Shown: positions 15,947 to 24,449 of the stretch, piece after piece
How the letters are laid out: every line of letters starts with the position of its first letter
Position numbering within the stretch: position 1 is the stretch's first letter
Assembly (NCBI RefSeq): GCF_025464835.1
Contig: NZ_JAODMP010000048.1
Location: forward strand, 1 to 38,214
Length of the DNA: 38,214 bases
From: Mycetocola sp.
Lineage (GTDB): Bacteria; Actinomycetota; Actinomycetes; Actinomycetales; Microbacteriaceae
Direction: 5' to 3'
Notes under the pieces: model-generated
The model's database searches: none
Seen by the model: the letters and a program-made list of their open reading frames with translations, nothing else
Told to the model about the DNA's origin: nothing
Translations under genes and position numbers: made by a program

Positions 15947-16827
15947 AGGCTCGAAAGCCTGCGTCGAGCGACCTCTCCCTCTATTCGCGCGTCGCGCATC
16001 GGAGCTCCTCGCGGATCATCCGCGACTACTCCACCTCCTTCCGGATGGCCTCGCGACTGTTGTCCAGGGACGTCCGCAAACGTGTGGAGGACATCTACGC
16101 GCTCGTCCGGGTGGCCGACGAGGTCGTGGACGGCGCTGCGGAGCAGGCGGGCCTCGGGGTCGACCGGCAGCGTTCACTTCTTGATGCCCTCGAGGCGGAA
16201 ACGAACGCGGCCCTCGAGGACGGTTACAGCACGAACCTCGTCGTTCACGCCTTCGCGATCACGGCACGCGAGAGCGGCTTCGGTATCGATCTCACCGCCC
16301 CATTCTTCGCTTCCATGCGGCGTGACCTCAGCGCCGTGGAGTTCACAGAGGCCGAGCTTCGCGAATACATCTACGGTTCGGCGGAAGTCGTCGGACTGAT
16401 GTGCCTGCGCGTCTTCCTCCGCGGTCGCCCGACCGAGGACGCGAAACGCCTCCGCCTGGAGACGGGGGCGAGACGACTCGGCTCCGCATTCCAGAAGATC
16501 AACTTCCTCCGGGACCTGGCAACGGACTGGAGCGCGCTCGGCCGAAGCTACTTTCCCGGCGTCGACCCAGGGCGCCTGACCGAGGCGCAGAAGCTCGCGC
16601 TCGTCGCCGACATCCGGGCGGACCTCGACGCCGCCGGATCCGTTCTCCCTGAGCTTCCCGCGAATTGCCGCCGCGCGGTCGCGGCAGCGCACGGACTGTT
16701 CAGCGTTCTCACCGAACGGGTGAGGGTGACCCCGGCCGACGAACTGCTGGCCACTCGGGTCCGGGTTCCCGCCGGCACGAAGCTGGCCGTCCTCGCCCGC
16801 ACGATGCTGCCGGCACGGTCGCTGTGA
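15943..16827 (+). CDS. crtB: Phytoene synthase
   Basis: 294 residues from the ATG at 15943 that overlaps the crtE stop; the longer open frame upstream lies inside crtE. Condenses two GGPP head to head into phytoene. Seen: DYSTSFRMASRLL near the N-terminus, DIYALVRVADEVVDG with the first Asp-rich motif, and FQKINFLRDLATDWSALGRSYFP with the second, plus the YFP landmark. Peripheral membrane enzyme in the family. Confidence 0.95.
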   Translation: MKARKPASSDLSLYSRVAHRSSSRIIRDYSTSFRMASRLLSRDVRKRVEDIYALVRVADEVVDGAAEQAGLGVDRQRSLLDALEAETNAALEDGYSTNLVVHAFAITARESGFGIDLTAPFFASMRRDLSAVEFTEAELREYIYGSAEVVGLMCLRVFLRGRPTEDAKRLRLETGARRLGSAFQKINFLRDLATDWSALGRSYFPGVDPGRLTEAQKLALVADIRADLDAAGSVLPELPANCRRAVAAAHGLFSVLTERVRVTPADELLATRVRVPAGTKLAVLARTMLPARSL

Positions 16828-18398
16828 GCGGCGTGCCCGCAGGCCGCTCCGCGGTCGTGATCGGTGGAGGCATCGCCGGCCTCGCCACCGCAGGGCTCCT
16901 CGCGAAGGAAGGCTTCTCGGTCACGCTGCTCGAGGCCAGGGGCCGGCTCGGTGGGCGCGCAGGCAGCTGGGAGAAGAGCGGCTTCCGATTCGACACCGGG
17001 CCGAGCTGGTACCTCATGCCCGAGGTTTTCGACCACTTCTTCCGGCTGATGGGCAGCTCGGCCGCCTCGGAGCTCACGCTCACGAAGCTCGATCCGGGTT
17101 ACCGCGTGTTCTTCGAGAAACACGACGAATCGATCGACATCGCCGCCGACCGCGAAACCAACCTCGACACTTTCGAACGGATCGAACCGGGCGGGCGCGC
17201 CGCACTCACCCGCTACCTGGCATCCGCCCGTGACACGTATCAGATCGCGGTGAAGCGTTTTCTGTACAGCACCTTCCAGTCCTACCGAACCGCTCTCACC
17301 CGTGACGTCCTCGGCCGCACCGGTCGGTTGGCACGGCTCCTGCTGCAGCCACTGGATACGCTCACCTCCCGTTCCTTCGCTGACCCACGACTGCGCCAGA
17401 TCCTCGGCTACCCCGCGGTTTTTCTCGGTTCGTCGCCGTTCGCGGCCCCGAGCCTCTATCACCTGATGAGCCACCTCGACCTGGAGGACGGCGTCTACTA
17501 TCCGAGCGGCGGCTTCACCGAGGTGATCTCACGCATCACCGCCCTGGCAGAGGTGGCCGGTGTGACGGTGACAACGGATGCGACGGTGACGGCGATCACG
17601 ACCGACGGCGGCAAGCGGGCCCACGCCACCGGGGTCCTGTACAGCGACGCAACGGGCACCGACCATCGCCTCGACGCCGACGTCGTGGTGTCAGCGGCGG
17701 ATCTGCACCACACGGAAACGACGCTCCTGCCGCCGGCGCTGCAGAGCTACCCCGAGAGCTGGTGGCGGAACCGCGTTCCGGGTCCGGGTGCCGTGCTCGT
17801 GATGCTCGGCGTCGAGGGTGCGCTGCCCGAGCTCGCCCACCACAGCCTGTTCTTCACCGAGGACTGGCAGGACAACTTCGAGCGAATCTTCGGCCGGGTG
17901 ACGTCGATCCCTGACCCCGCGTCGATCTACGTCTGCCGGCCGAGCGCGACCGATGACACCGTCGCCCCCGCCGGTTCTGAGAATCTCTTCGTCCTCGTTC
18001 CTGTGCCAGCCGACCCCGCGATCGGCTCCGGCGGGGAAGACGGGACCGGGTCGCCGGTGGTCGAGGAGCTCGCAGACACGGTCATCGCGCAGATCGCCTC
18101 GTGGGCCGGCATCCCAGACCTCGCTGAGCGCATCGTCGTCCGCAAGACGGTAGGGCCGCAGGACTTCAGGGAGGACCTCAACTCCTGGCGCGGAACATCC
18201 CTCGGCCCAGCGCACACCCTTCGGCAAAGCGCGTTCCTCCGCGGCAAGAACGCCTCGGCGAAGGTGGACGGTTTGTATTACGCCGGCGCAACGACCGTGC
18301 CGGGGATCGGGCTCCCGATGTGCCTGATCAGCGCCGAACTCGTGCTCAAACGCATCCGCGGCGACGTCAGCACCGGCCAGCTCCCCGAGCCGCTATGA
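16824..18398 (+). CDS. crtI: Phytoene desaturase (CrtI type)
   Basis: 524 residues from the GTG at 16824, which overlaps the crtB stop as GTGA. N-terminal FAD motif VVIGGGIAGLATAGLLAKEG (about 10-29), GGRAGSWEKSGFRFDTGPSW, and the C-terminal bacterial-desaturase signature YYAGATTVPGIGLPMCLISA. Introduces four double bonds to give lycopene. Complete, normal length. Confidence 0.95.
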   Translation: MSGVPAGRSAVVIGGGIAGLATAGLLAKEGFSVTLLEARGRLGGRAGSWEKSGFRFDTGPSWYLMPEVFDHFFRLMGSSAASELTLTKLDPGYRVFFEKHDESIDIAADRETNLDTFERIEPGGRAALTRYLASARDTYQIAVKRFLYSTFQSYRTALTRDVLGRTGRLARLLLQPLDTLTSRSFADPRLRQILGYPAVFLGSSPFAAPSLYHLMSHLDLEDGVYYPSGGFTEVISRITALAEVAGVTVTTDATVTAITTDGGKRAHATGVLYSDATGTDHRLDADVVVSAADLHHTETTLLPPALQSYPESWWRNRVPGPGAVLVMLGVEGALPELAHHSLFFTEDWQDNFERIFGRVTSIPDPASIYVCRPSATDDTVAPAGSENLFVLVPVPADPAIGSGGEDGTGSPVVEELADTVIAQIASWAGIPDLAERIVVRKTVGPQDFREDLNSWRGTSLGPAHTLRQSAFLRGKNASAKVDGLYYAGATTVPGIGLPMCLISAELVLKRIRGDVSTGQLPEPL

Positions 18399-18721
18399 GC
18401 GTCCTCTACCTCGTCGTGCTGCTCGCCTCGATCGGCTGCATGGTCCTGCTCGACCGCCGCTTCTCCCTGTTCTTCTGGCGGGATGCCCGTCGCGCCGGTC
18501 TTGTCGTCTTCTCGGGGCTTCTCTTCTTCGTGCTCTGGGACCTGCTCGGAATCGGGCTCGGCATCTTCTACCGTGGCGAGACCGAATTCATGACCGGCGT
18601 CGTCGTCGCTCCTGAACTGCCGGTTGAGGAACTTTTCTTCCTGGCCTTCCTCAGCTACCTGACAATGGTGCTACTCACCGGGGCCGACGCCCTGCTTCGG
18701 GCCCGGGCGGGGCGACGATGA
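18395..18721 (+). CDS. crtYe: Small lycopene cyclase subunit 1 (CrtYe/CrtYc type)
   Basis: 108 residues, three predicted membrane helices, ATG overlapping the crtI stop. The PVEELFFLAFLSYLTM segment holds the conserved PxEE motif of heterodimeric cyclases. With the next gene it forms the C50 carotenoid cyclase; placement before crtEb points to epsilon (decaprenoxanthin) rather than classical beta rings, but gamma or beta C50 cyclases look alike, so ring type is not certain. Confidence 0.88.
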   Translation: MSVLYLVVLLASIGCMVLLDRRFSLFFWRDARRAGLVVFSGLLFFVLWDLLGIGLGIFYRGETEFMTGVVVAPELPVEELFFLAFLSYLTMVLLTGADALLRARAGRR

Positions 18722-19056
18722 CGTATGTCTCTCTCAGCGTCGTGTTCCTCGTGATTGCCGCCGCGGTTCTCGCCCTCGCGCTGGCCGTGTCACACGACCG
18801 GCGCGGGCTGGTTCACCGGTGGTGGCTGCCAGCCGTCTGCTCCGCTCTCGCGCTGGTGGTTCTCACGGCGGTGTTCGACAACGTCATGATCGCGACGGGC
18901 CTCATGGTCTATGAGCCGGACCATCTCGCCGGCGTCCTCATCGGCGCCGCACCGATCGAGGACTTCGCCTACCCGGTCGCCGGGCTCCTGCTACTGCCTG
19001 CTGTCTGGCTGCTTCTCGGCCGGCGATTCCAGAGAGGCGCCGGTGTCGACGAATAG
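18718..19056 (+). CDS. crtYf: Small lycopene cyclase subunit 2 (CrtYf/CrtYd type)
   Basis: 112 residues, three hydrophobic helices, ATGA overlap with the preceding subunit. APIEDFAYPVAGLLLLPAVW carries the second-subunit PxED motif. Both subunits are needed for cyclisation in the known heterodimeric enzymes. Its last codons are overlapped by the crtEb start. Confidence 0.88.
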   Translation: MTYVSLSVVFLVIAAAVLALALAVSHDRRGLVHRWWLPAVCSALALVVLTAVFDNVMIATGLMVYEPDHLAGVLIGAAPIEDFAYPVAGLLLLPAVWLLLGRRFQRGAGVDE

Positions 19057-19927
19057 CCCCACCCGCATCGCCGGAGCCCTGCTGCTCTCGTCGCGGCCGC
19101 TGAGCTGGATCAACACGGCATTCCCGTTCGCCGCCGCCTACCTGCTCACCGCCGGCTCGGTCAACCTGGCCTTCGTCGTCGGCACACTCTTCTTCCTCGT
19201 GCCGTACAACCTGGCGATGTATGGCATCAACGACGTGTTCGACTACGAATCAGATCTCGCAAACCCGCGCAAAGGCGGGATCGAGGGCGCCGTCCTGGAC
19301 CGCAGCCTGCACCGGTGGACCCTTCTCGCCGCTGCGGCGACCTGCATCCCCTTCGTCGCGGTGCTCCTTCTGCTCGGCGGTCCCGCGTCCTGGCTCGTCC
19401 TTGCGATCAGCCTGCTCGCGGTGGTCGCATACTCGGCTCCCGGACTGCGATTCAAGGAGCGGCCGTTCCTGGACTCGGTGACGTCGAGCACTCACTTCGT
19501 CAGCCCGGCCGTTTACGGGCTGGTCCTCGCCGGTGCGACACCAACCCCGGGCCTGTTCGCCCTGCTTGCCGCGTTTTTCCTCTGGGGCATGGCGAGCCAC
19601 GCCTTCGGCGCCGTGCAGGACATCCTCCCCGACCGTGAAGGGGGCATCGCCTCGATCGCCACAGTGATGGGTGCAAAAACGACCGTTCGGCTCGCCCTCG
19701 GCGCGTGGACGACGGCGGGCGTCCTCATGCTGTTCACCGAATGGCCGGGTCCACTCGGCGCTCTTCTGGCACTCCCATACCTTGTTGCGGTCCTGCCGTA
19801 CCGCTCCCTCCGGGATGCCGATTCGGAGCGGGCGAACCGCGGCTGGAAGCACTTCCTCTGGCTGAATTTCGTCGTCGGCTTCCTCGTCACCATGCTGCTG
19901 ATCGCGTGGTCCCTGCTGCGCATATAA
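19043..19927 (+). CDS. crtEb: Lycopene elongase (UbiA-type prenyltransferase)
   Basis: 294 residues from the GTG at 19043, which lies 14 bases inside crtYf and has GAGAGG upstream; the frame before that is not coding. Multi-pass membrane enzyme adding C5 prenyl units to lycopene to give C45/C50 products. Prenyl-diphosphate motif NDVFDYESD (NDxxDxxxD) in the first half and DILPDREGGIASIATVMG in the second are diagnostic for UbiA enzymes. Last gene of the carotenoid operon. Confidence 0.92.
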   Translation: MSTNSPTRIAGALLLSSRPLSWINTAFPFAAAYLLTAGSVNLAFVVGTLFFLVPYNLAMYGINDVFDYESDLANPRKGGIEGAVLDRSLHRWTLLAAAATCIPFVAVLLLLGGPASWLVLAISLLAVVAYSAPGLRFKERPFLDSVTSSTHFVSPAVYGLVLAGATPTPGLFALLAAFFLWGMASHAFGAVQDILPDREGGIASIATVMGAKTTVRLALGAWTTAGVLMLFTEWPGPLGALLALPYLVAVLPYRSLRDADSERANRGWKHFLWLNFVVGFLVTMLLIAWSLLRI

Positions 19928-19958
19928 CTCCTCCTGAACGCTCCGCGGCGAGAGGTCT

Positions 19959-19995
19959 GCTGCAGCAACACGAAAACGGCGCCGTGTGCCGCAGC
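19959..19995 (+). terminator. Imperfect hairpin after the carotenoid operon
   Basis: GCTGCAGCAACAC (19959-19971) pairs with GTGTGCCGCAGC (19984-19995) with one bulge and one mismatch. It lies 31 bases past the crtEb stop. No T-run, so intrinsic termination is doubtful. The rest of 19928-20091 shows no gene. Confidence 0.3.
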
Positions 19996-20091
19996 GGTCG
20001 AGGCGGAGTCACACGCAGCATCCGTTCCAGCGCCGGATCCGCCCTGAGCGGACGGGCGCCAGTGTGGGCAGGAGCACCCGGTCGGGGAATG

Positions 20092-20097
20092 TATCCT
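20092..20097 (+). promoter_or_regulatory. Predicted -10 of leaderless hemA promoter
   Basis: TATCCT, six bases TGACTG, then GTG at 20104. Suggests hemA has its own promoter rather than relying on crt read-through. Confidence 0.5.
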
Positions 20098-20103
20098 TGA
20101 CTG

Positions 20104-21444
20104 GTGCTCATGTGTCTGACGGCGAGTCACAAAAACGCCTCCTTCGACCTCCTCGAGCGTCTCTCCGGGGGCGCCGAGTCGGTCGCCGAACGCATCACCG
20201 AGCACGCCGAATGCGTCGCCGGAGCCGTCGTCATCTCGACGTGCAACCGGTTCGAGGCATACATCGACCTCGACGAGCCGATCACGGCAGGCCAGCAGGT
20301 CGGCGTCGAAGCCGCGACCGCCGCGATCAGCGCGGCCTCGGGCATCCCGGCGGATCAGCTCCACTCGACGTGGAGCGTCCACACCGACGAAGCCGCCGCC
20401 AGGCACCTCTTCGCGGTTTCGGCGGGGCTCGAGTCGGTCATCGTCGGCGAGGGCGAGATCGCCGGCCAGGTGCGCCGCTCGCTGGAGACCGCCCGGAAAG
20501 CCGGAACAACGACGAGCGACCTGGAGCGGCTGTTCCAGCGCGCATCGCAGACCTCACGCGGCGTCAAGAACAACACCCCACTCGGCCGGGCCGGCCGCTC
20601 GATCGTGCGCCTCGCACTCGATCTGGCCGAAAGCCGCATCATCGACTGGTCCGCCGTTCGCGTGCTTCTCATCGGCACCGGGGCCTACGCGGGCGCCAGC
20701 CTCGCTGCACTCCGCGACCGCGGCGTCACGGATGTCGCCGTGTACTCCCCCTCCGGCCGCGCCGCCGGTTTCGCCGCGAGCCACGCCATCCGCGCCATCG
20801 AAGCGGATGCTTTCGCCCGCGAAGCCGCGGAGGCGACGATCGTCGTCACCTGCACGACCGCATCCGGGTTCGTGCTCGATGCCGCCCTGCTCAACGCCGG
20901 TCGCCGCGAATCGCACGAGTCGCTGCCGCCCTTTGAACACGACGGCACCCCCGGCTGCCCCGTCCACACCGACGCCGGCCAGCTCGTCATCGACCTCGGC
21001 CTGCCCCGCAACGTCGACCCCGACGTCGCCGGAGTGCACGGGGTGGACCTGCTCGACCTGGAGACGATCCGCATCCACGCACCGCTCGAGGAACTGCAGG
21101 CCACGGACCACGCACACGAAATCGTCGACAGAGCCGCCCGCAAGTTCGCCGCGGTCACCGACGAGCAGAGCCTCGCCCCTGCCGTCGTCGCTCTCCGCCG
21201 GCACGCCCAGGAACTGCTCGAGTCCGAGATCGCCAGGGTCGCCCCTCGGGACCCGGACGGCGTCGCCGAACAGGCACTGCGGCACATGATGGGCCGCCTG
21301 CTGCACGCTCCGACGGTCCGGGCCCGTGACCTCGCCCGCGCCGGAGACGCCCAGCGCTACATCGATGCACTCGACGCCCTGTTCGGTCTCGCCGTGCAGT
21401 CGGAGTCGGTCGTCGACCTCGAGGCCGACGAAGCGGCATCCTGA
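20104..21444 (+). CDS. hemA: Glutamyl-tRNA reductase
   Basis: 446 residues, usual length. Reduces glutamyl-tRNA to glutamate-1-semialdehyde, the committed step of the C5 heme route. VVISTCNRFEAYID carries the catalytic Cys; ESVIVGEGEIAGQVRRSLE and VKNNTPLGRAGRSIVRLALD are family blocks; VLLIGTGAYAGASLAALRDRG is the NADPH-binding fold, and the C-terminal dimerisation helix ends near RHMMGRLLHAPT. GTG at 20104 or ATG at 20110 may start it; the -10 spacing favours GTG. It is separated from the other hem genes by the crt locus. Confidence 0.96.
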   Translation: MLMCLTASHKNASFDLLERLSGGAESVAERITEHAECVAGAVVISTCNRFEAYIDLDEPITAGQQVGVEAATAAISAASGIPADQLHSTWSVHTDEAAARHLFAVSAGLESVIVGEGEIAGQVRRSLETARKAGTTTSDLERLFQRASQTSRGVKNNTPLGRAGRSIVRLALDLAESRIIDWSAVRVLLIGTGAYAGASLAALRDRGVTDVAVYSPSGRAAGFAASHAIRAIEADAFAREAAEATIVVTCTTASGFVLDAALLNAGRRESHESLPPFEHDGTPGCPVHTDAGQLVIDLGLPRNVDPDVAGVHGVDLLDLETIRIHAPLEELQATDHAHEIVDRAARKFAAVTDEQSLAPAVVALRRHAQELLESEIARVAPRDPDGVAEQALRHMMGRLLHAPTVRARDLARAGDAQRYIDALDALFGLAVQSESVVDLEADEAAS

Positions 21445-21575
21445 GCTCGCGCGTGCTTCTCGCCCGGCGCGCCAGGCCGGGTGTCGACAGGATCGATCGC
21501 CGCTGACCTGCGGTTTTCTCCTGCTGAGCGTCCGGGGCATCCAGCGTGCCCTGTCGAGTGTCGGCCCATACGGAA

Positions 21576-21608
21576 AACGCCCGCCCCACGAAACGTGGCG
21601 CGGGCGTT
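21576..21608 (-). terminator. Strong intrinsic terminator
   Basis: AACGCCCGC (21576-21584) and GCGGGCGTT (21600-21608) pair perfectly and, past a single C-C mismatch, CCACG and CGTGG extend the stem around an AAA loop. On the minus strand it is followed by TTCC after GCGTT, giving GTTTTCC. It sits 12 bases past the stop of the DUF4190-like gene and may also stop hemA transcripts from the other side. Confidence 0.75.
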
Positions 21609-21620
21609 CCTGGGAAAGAG

Positions 21621-22019
21621 TTAGTACGACTCGAACGTTCCGGGATCTGCGCTGCCGAGAATCGCGAAGAAAGCGATGATCGCGATGATGTAGCCGATCG
21701 TGGCGAGTGCACCGATCACGATACCGATGATGGCAAGAATTTTGCCCTGCTCGCCGGTCTTCTTGATCTGGTTGAGCGAGATGATGCCGAGCACGACGGA
21801 GATGAGTGCGAAACCGAGGACCGCGCTCACCAGGGTGATGATGGAGAGGACGTTCCACTTCTGGGACTGTCCGGGCTGGCCGTAGCCACCGTACTGCGGA
21901 GCGCCGTACTGCGGAGCGTTGTACTGGGGTGCGCCGTACTGCGGAGCCTGCTGCGGCGGCTGACCGTACGGCGGATTCGAGCCTGCCGGGGGTACTGGCG
22001 GGATGTTGTTGTCGGTCAT
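21621..22019 (-). CDS. DUF4190-like membrane protein with Gln/Pro/Tyr-rich N-terminus
   Basis: 132 residues from the ATG at 22019, with GAAGGAG at six bases. The first ~50 residues are low complexity with APQYG-type repeats; then two hydrophobic helices (VLSIITLVSAVLGFALISVV and ILAIIGIVIGALATIGYIIA) separated by GIISLNQIKKTGEQGK, the layout of DUF4190 proteins. Likely a small envelope protein; function unknown. Followed by a strong terminator, so it is a single-gene unit. Confidence 0.82.
   Translation of the reverse strand: MTDNNIPPVPPAGSNPPYGQPPQQAPQYGAPQYNAPQYGAPQYGGYGQPGQSQKWNVLSIITLVSAVLGFALISVVLGIISLNQIKKTGEQGKILAIIGIVIGALATIGYIIAIIAFFAILGSADPGTFESY
21886..21945 (-). repeat. 15-bp tandem repeat coding APQYG-type units
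   Basis: Four units of about GCGCCGTACTGCGGA (plus strand), the third diverged (GCGTTGTACTGGGGT). They encode the Ala-Pro-Gln-Tyr-Gly/Asn repeats in the N-terminus of the DUF4190-like protein and could change in copy number. Confidence 0.75.
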
Positions 22020-22068
22020 GGTGCTCCTTCGTAAGCCGGCTTCCATGCTGGCAGCCAGCGTGGGTGAG

Positions 22069-22074
22069 TGTCAA
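22069..22074 (-). promoter_or_regulatory. Perfect -35 TTGACA upstream of the DUF4190-like gene
   Basis: TTGACA on the minus strand; with an 18-base spacer CAGCAT could be the -10. The ribosome site follows, so this mRNA would have a normal leader. Confidence 0.35.
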
Positions 22075-22135
22075 TTACCCGACCGTGTATGGCATGGGCA
22101 GAACCACCGTCCATGACGAGCGCGAGGTTCGCACG

Positions 22136-22165
22136 AGGCCGCCGGTGCCGCTTTCGGGGCGGCCT
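22136..22165 (-). terminator. GC-rich hairpin after glyS
   Basis: AGGCCGCC (22136-22143) and GGCGGCCT (22158-22165) form a perfect 8-bp stem with a 14-base loop, 20 bases beyond the glyS stop on the minus strand. No T-run follows, so it may be a weak or factor-assisted terminator. Confidence 0.5.
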
Positions 22166-22185
22166 TCCTCGCGCGGTCCGAACGA

Positions 22186-23571
22186 TTACGCGCCCTTGAG
22201 CCGCTGAGCCAGGTACAGGTAGAGCTTGTCGACGGGCACGCGCTCCTGTGCCATGGTGTCGCGGTCGCGAACCGTGACGGCGTGGTCTTCGAGCGAGTCG
22301 AAGTCCACCGTGACGCAGTATGGCGTGCCGACTTCGTCCTGGCGGCGGTAACGACGGCCGATCGCGCCGGCGTCGTCGAAGTCGATGTTCCAGGTCTCAC
22401 GCAGCTCGGCGGCGATTTTCCTGGCGATCGGGGAGAGAGCTTCGTTGCGGCTGAGCGGCAGAACCGCCGCCTTCACCGGCGCCAGACGCGGGTCGAGTTT
22501 GAGCACTGTGCGCTTGTCTGTGCCGCCCTTTGCGTTCGGCACTTCCTCCTCGTGATAGGCGTCGACGAGGAACGCCATGAGCGAGCGGGTGAGTCCGGCC
22601 GCTGGTTCGATGACGTACGGAACCCAGCGCTCGTTCTTGCCCTGGTCGAAGAAGGAGAGGTCCTTGCCTGAGTGCTCGGCATGGGTCGTGAGGTCGAAGT
22701 CGGTGCGGTTCGCAACGCCCTCGAGTTCGCCCCAGTCTCCCCCGATGAAACCGAACTTGTACTCGATGTCGACGGTTCGCTTCGAGTAGTGCGAGAGCTT
22801 CTCCTGCGGGTGCTCGAACAAACGCAGGTTCTCCGGGTCGATGCCGAGGTCGGTGTACCAGCTGAACCGGTAGTCGATCCAGTACTGGTGCCACTCTTCG
22901 TCTGAACCGGGCTCGACGAAGAACTCAAGCTCCATCTGCTCGAACTCGCGGGTGCGGAAGATGAAGTTGCCCGGGGTGATCTCATTACGAAAGCTCTTGC
23001 CGATCTGGCCGACGCCGAACGGCGGTTTCATGCGGGCAGCCTGAAGCACGTTGGCGAAGTTCACAAAGATGCCCTGCGCGGTTTCGGGGCGCAGGTAATG
23101 CACTCCTGACTCGTCCTCAACCGGACCGAGATACGTCTTGAGCATCATGTTGAAGTCACGGGGAGGCGTCCACTCGCCACGGGTGCCGCAGTTCGGGCAC
23201 GCGATCTCGAGCATCCCGGTCTCGGGGGCACGGCCCTTCTTCTCCTCGAACGCCTCGAGGAGGTGGTCCTCCCGGAACCGCTTGTGACAGCTGAGGCACT
23301 CGACGAGCGGGTCGGTGAAGACACCCACGTGACCGGATGCTTCCCACACCTTCTTCGGGAGGATGACGCTGGAATCGATGCCGACAACGTCATCGCGACG
23401 GGTGACCATGTGCTTCCACCACTGGCGCTTGATGTTCTCCTTGAGCTCCACTCCGAGCGGCCCGTAATCCCAGGCGGATCTCGAACCTCCGTAGATCTCA
23501 CCGGCCTGGAAGACGAAGCCGCGGTGGCGGGCGAGGGCGATGACTGAGTCGAGACGGCTGGATGCGGCCAC
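22186..23571 (-). CDS. glyS: Glycyl-tRNA synthetase (homodimeric alpha2 type)
   Basis: 461 residues from the GTG at 23571, with AGGAG six bases upstream; the ORF extends further up but without family sequence. Class II synthetase: [20 protein letters not shown] near the start, zinc-binding CLSCHKRF and CPNCGTRG pairs, motif 2 region [20 protein letters not shown], and C-terminal anticodon domain ([17 protein letters not shown]). Charges tRNA-Gly. No T-box leader is seen upstream. Confidence 0.96.
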   Translation of the reverse strand: MAASSRLDSVIALARHRGFVFQAGEIYGGSRSAWDYGPLGVELKENIKRQWWKHMVTRRDDVVGIDSSVILPKKVWEASGHVGVFTDPLVECLSCHKRFREDHLLEAFEEKKGRAPETGMLEIACPNCGTRGEWTPPRDFNMMLKTYLGPVEDESGVHYLRPETAQGIFVNFANVLQAARMKPPFGVGQIGKSFRNEITPGNFIFRTREFEQMELEFFVEPGSDEEWHQYWIDYRFSWYTDLGIDPENLRLFEHPQEKLSHYSKRTVDIEYKFGFIGGDWGELEGVANRTDFDLTTHAEHSGKDLSFFDQGKNERWVPYVIEPAAGLTRSLMAFLVDAYHEEEVPNAKGGTDKRTVLKLDPRLAPVKAAVLPLSRNEALSPIARKIAAELRETWNIDFDDAGAIGRRYRRQDEVGTPYCVTVDFDSLEDHAVTVRDRDTMAQERVPVDKLYLYLAQRLKGA

Positions 23572-23687
23572 TGTGGCTCCTGATGCAAAAAGAGGCCCGT
23601 GCCGGCTGCACGGACGCCTGTCCAGCTTAGCCGCGCCTCTCAAGCCCGCTCGCCGGGGACCTACAGCCACCCTTCGGGAGGCAACCG

Positions 23688-23693
23688 TAGACT
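23688..23693 (+). promoter_or_regulatory. Predicted -10 of leaderless hydrolase-operon promoter
   Basis: TAGACT, six bases GACGGA, ATG at 23700. It drives the two hydrolases and the NUDIX gene. Confidence 0.45.
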
Positions 23694-23699
23694 GACGGA

Positions 23700-24449
23700 A
23701 TGTCCGTGCCGCACACCTCCGAGTTCCGGTCTCGCGAGCATGTCGCGGTCGTCACGGAGAGCGGCACCGGCGCCGGGCCGAGCTTCGTCCTCCTGCACGG
23801 AATCGGCATGGGGCGGCGCTATTGGGGCACCCTCACCGACACACTCGGGCAGCACGGGCGGGTGTACGCCCTCGACCTCCCCGGTTTCGGTGACGCTCCC
23901 GAACCGGAAACTCCCCTCGACATGCACCAGTCCGGCGACCTCATCGCTGAACTCGTGAAATACCGCCGGATCGCGGATCCGGTGCTCGTCGGCCATTCGA
24001 TGGGAGCGCAGGTCGCTGTCGAGGCGGCCGCGCGGCATCCTGACCTTTTCGACCGCGTCGTCCTCATCAGCCCGACCGTCAATCCCGAAGAACGGGGCGC
24101 GCGGATCCAGGCGTTGCGGCTGGTGCAGGACCTGTGGGGCGCGCAACTGCGCGTGATCGGATTCGGCCTGGTCTACTACCTCAAGGCCGGGCCGCGCTGG
24201 TATTTCAAGACGCTGCGCACGATGATGGCCCACCGTGTCGAGGACACCATGCCACGGGTGCTGGCGGATACCCTCGTCGTTCGGGGCAGCGAGGACTTCC
24301 TGTGCCCGCGGGGCTGGGTGGACCGCATCGTCAGGATCATCCCCACGGCCCGTCTGGTTCAGGTACCAGGGACCGGTCACGAGGTGATGATGACGAACGG
24401 GAGAACGGTGGGAACCCTGATCGCCCACCACGCGAAGGGAAAACAGTGA
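23700..24449 (+). CDS. Alpha/beta hydrolase
   Basis: 249 residues. Oxyanion [12 protein letters not shown], nucleophile elbow VGHSMGAQ (Ser100), Asp in [10 protein letters not shown] and His in PGTGHEVMM complete a catalytic triad. Family includes esterases and C-C hydrolases; the substrate cannot be told. It ends in a GTGA overlap with a second hydrolase gene, so the pair is coupled. Confidence 0.88.
   Translation: MSVPHTSEFRSREHVAVVTESGTGAGPSFVLLHGIGMGRRYWGTLTDTLGQHGRVYALDLPGFGDAPEPETPLDMHQSGDLIAELVKYRRIADPVLVGHSMGAQVAVEAAARHPDLFDRVVLISPTVNPEERGARIQALRLVQDLWGAQLRVIGFGLVYYLKAGPRWYFKTLRTMMAHRVEDTMPRVLADTLVVRGSEDFLCPRGWVDRIVRIIPTARLVQVPGTGHEVMMTNGRTVGTLIAHHAKGKQ

Noticed and set aside
20554-22074. 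506-codon minus-strand frame through hemA
   Set aside because: It is antisense to hemA and passes through the DUF4190-like gene in another frame; no family sequence.
23572-23699. T-box or other riboswitch upstream of glyS
   Set aside because: The leader is short and there is no T-box sequence or specifier loop; only a normal ribosome site is seen.
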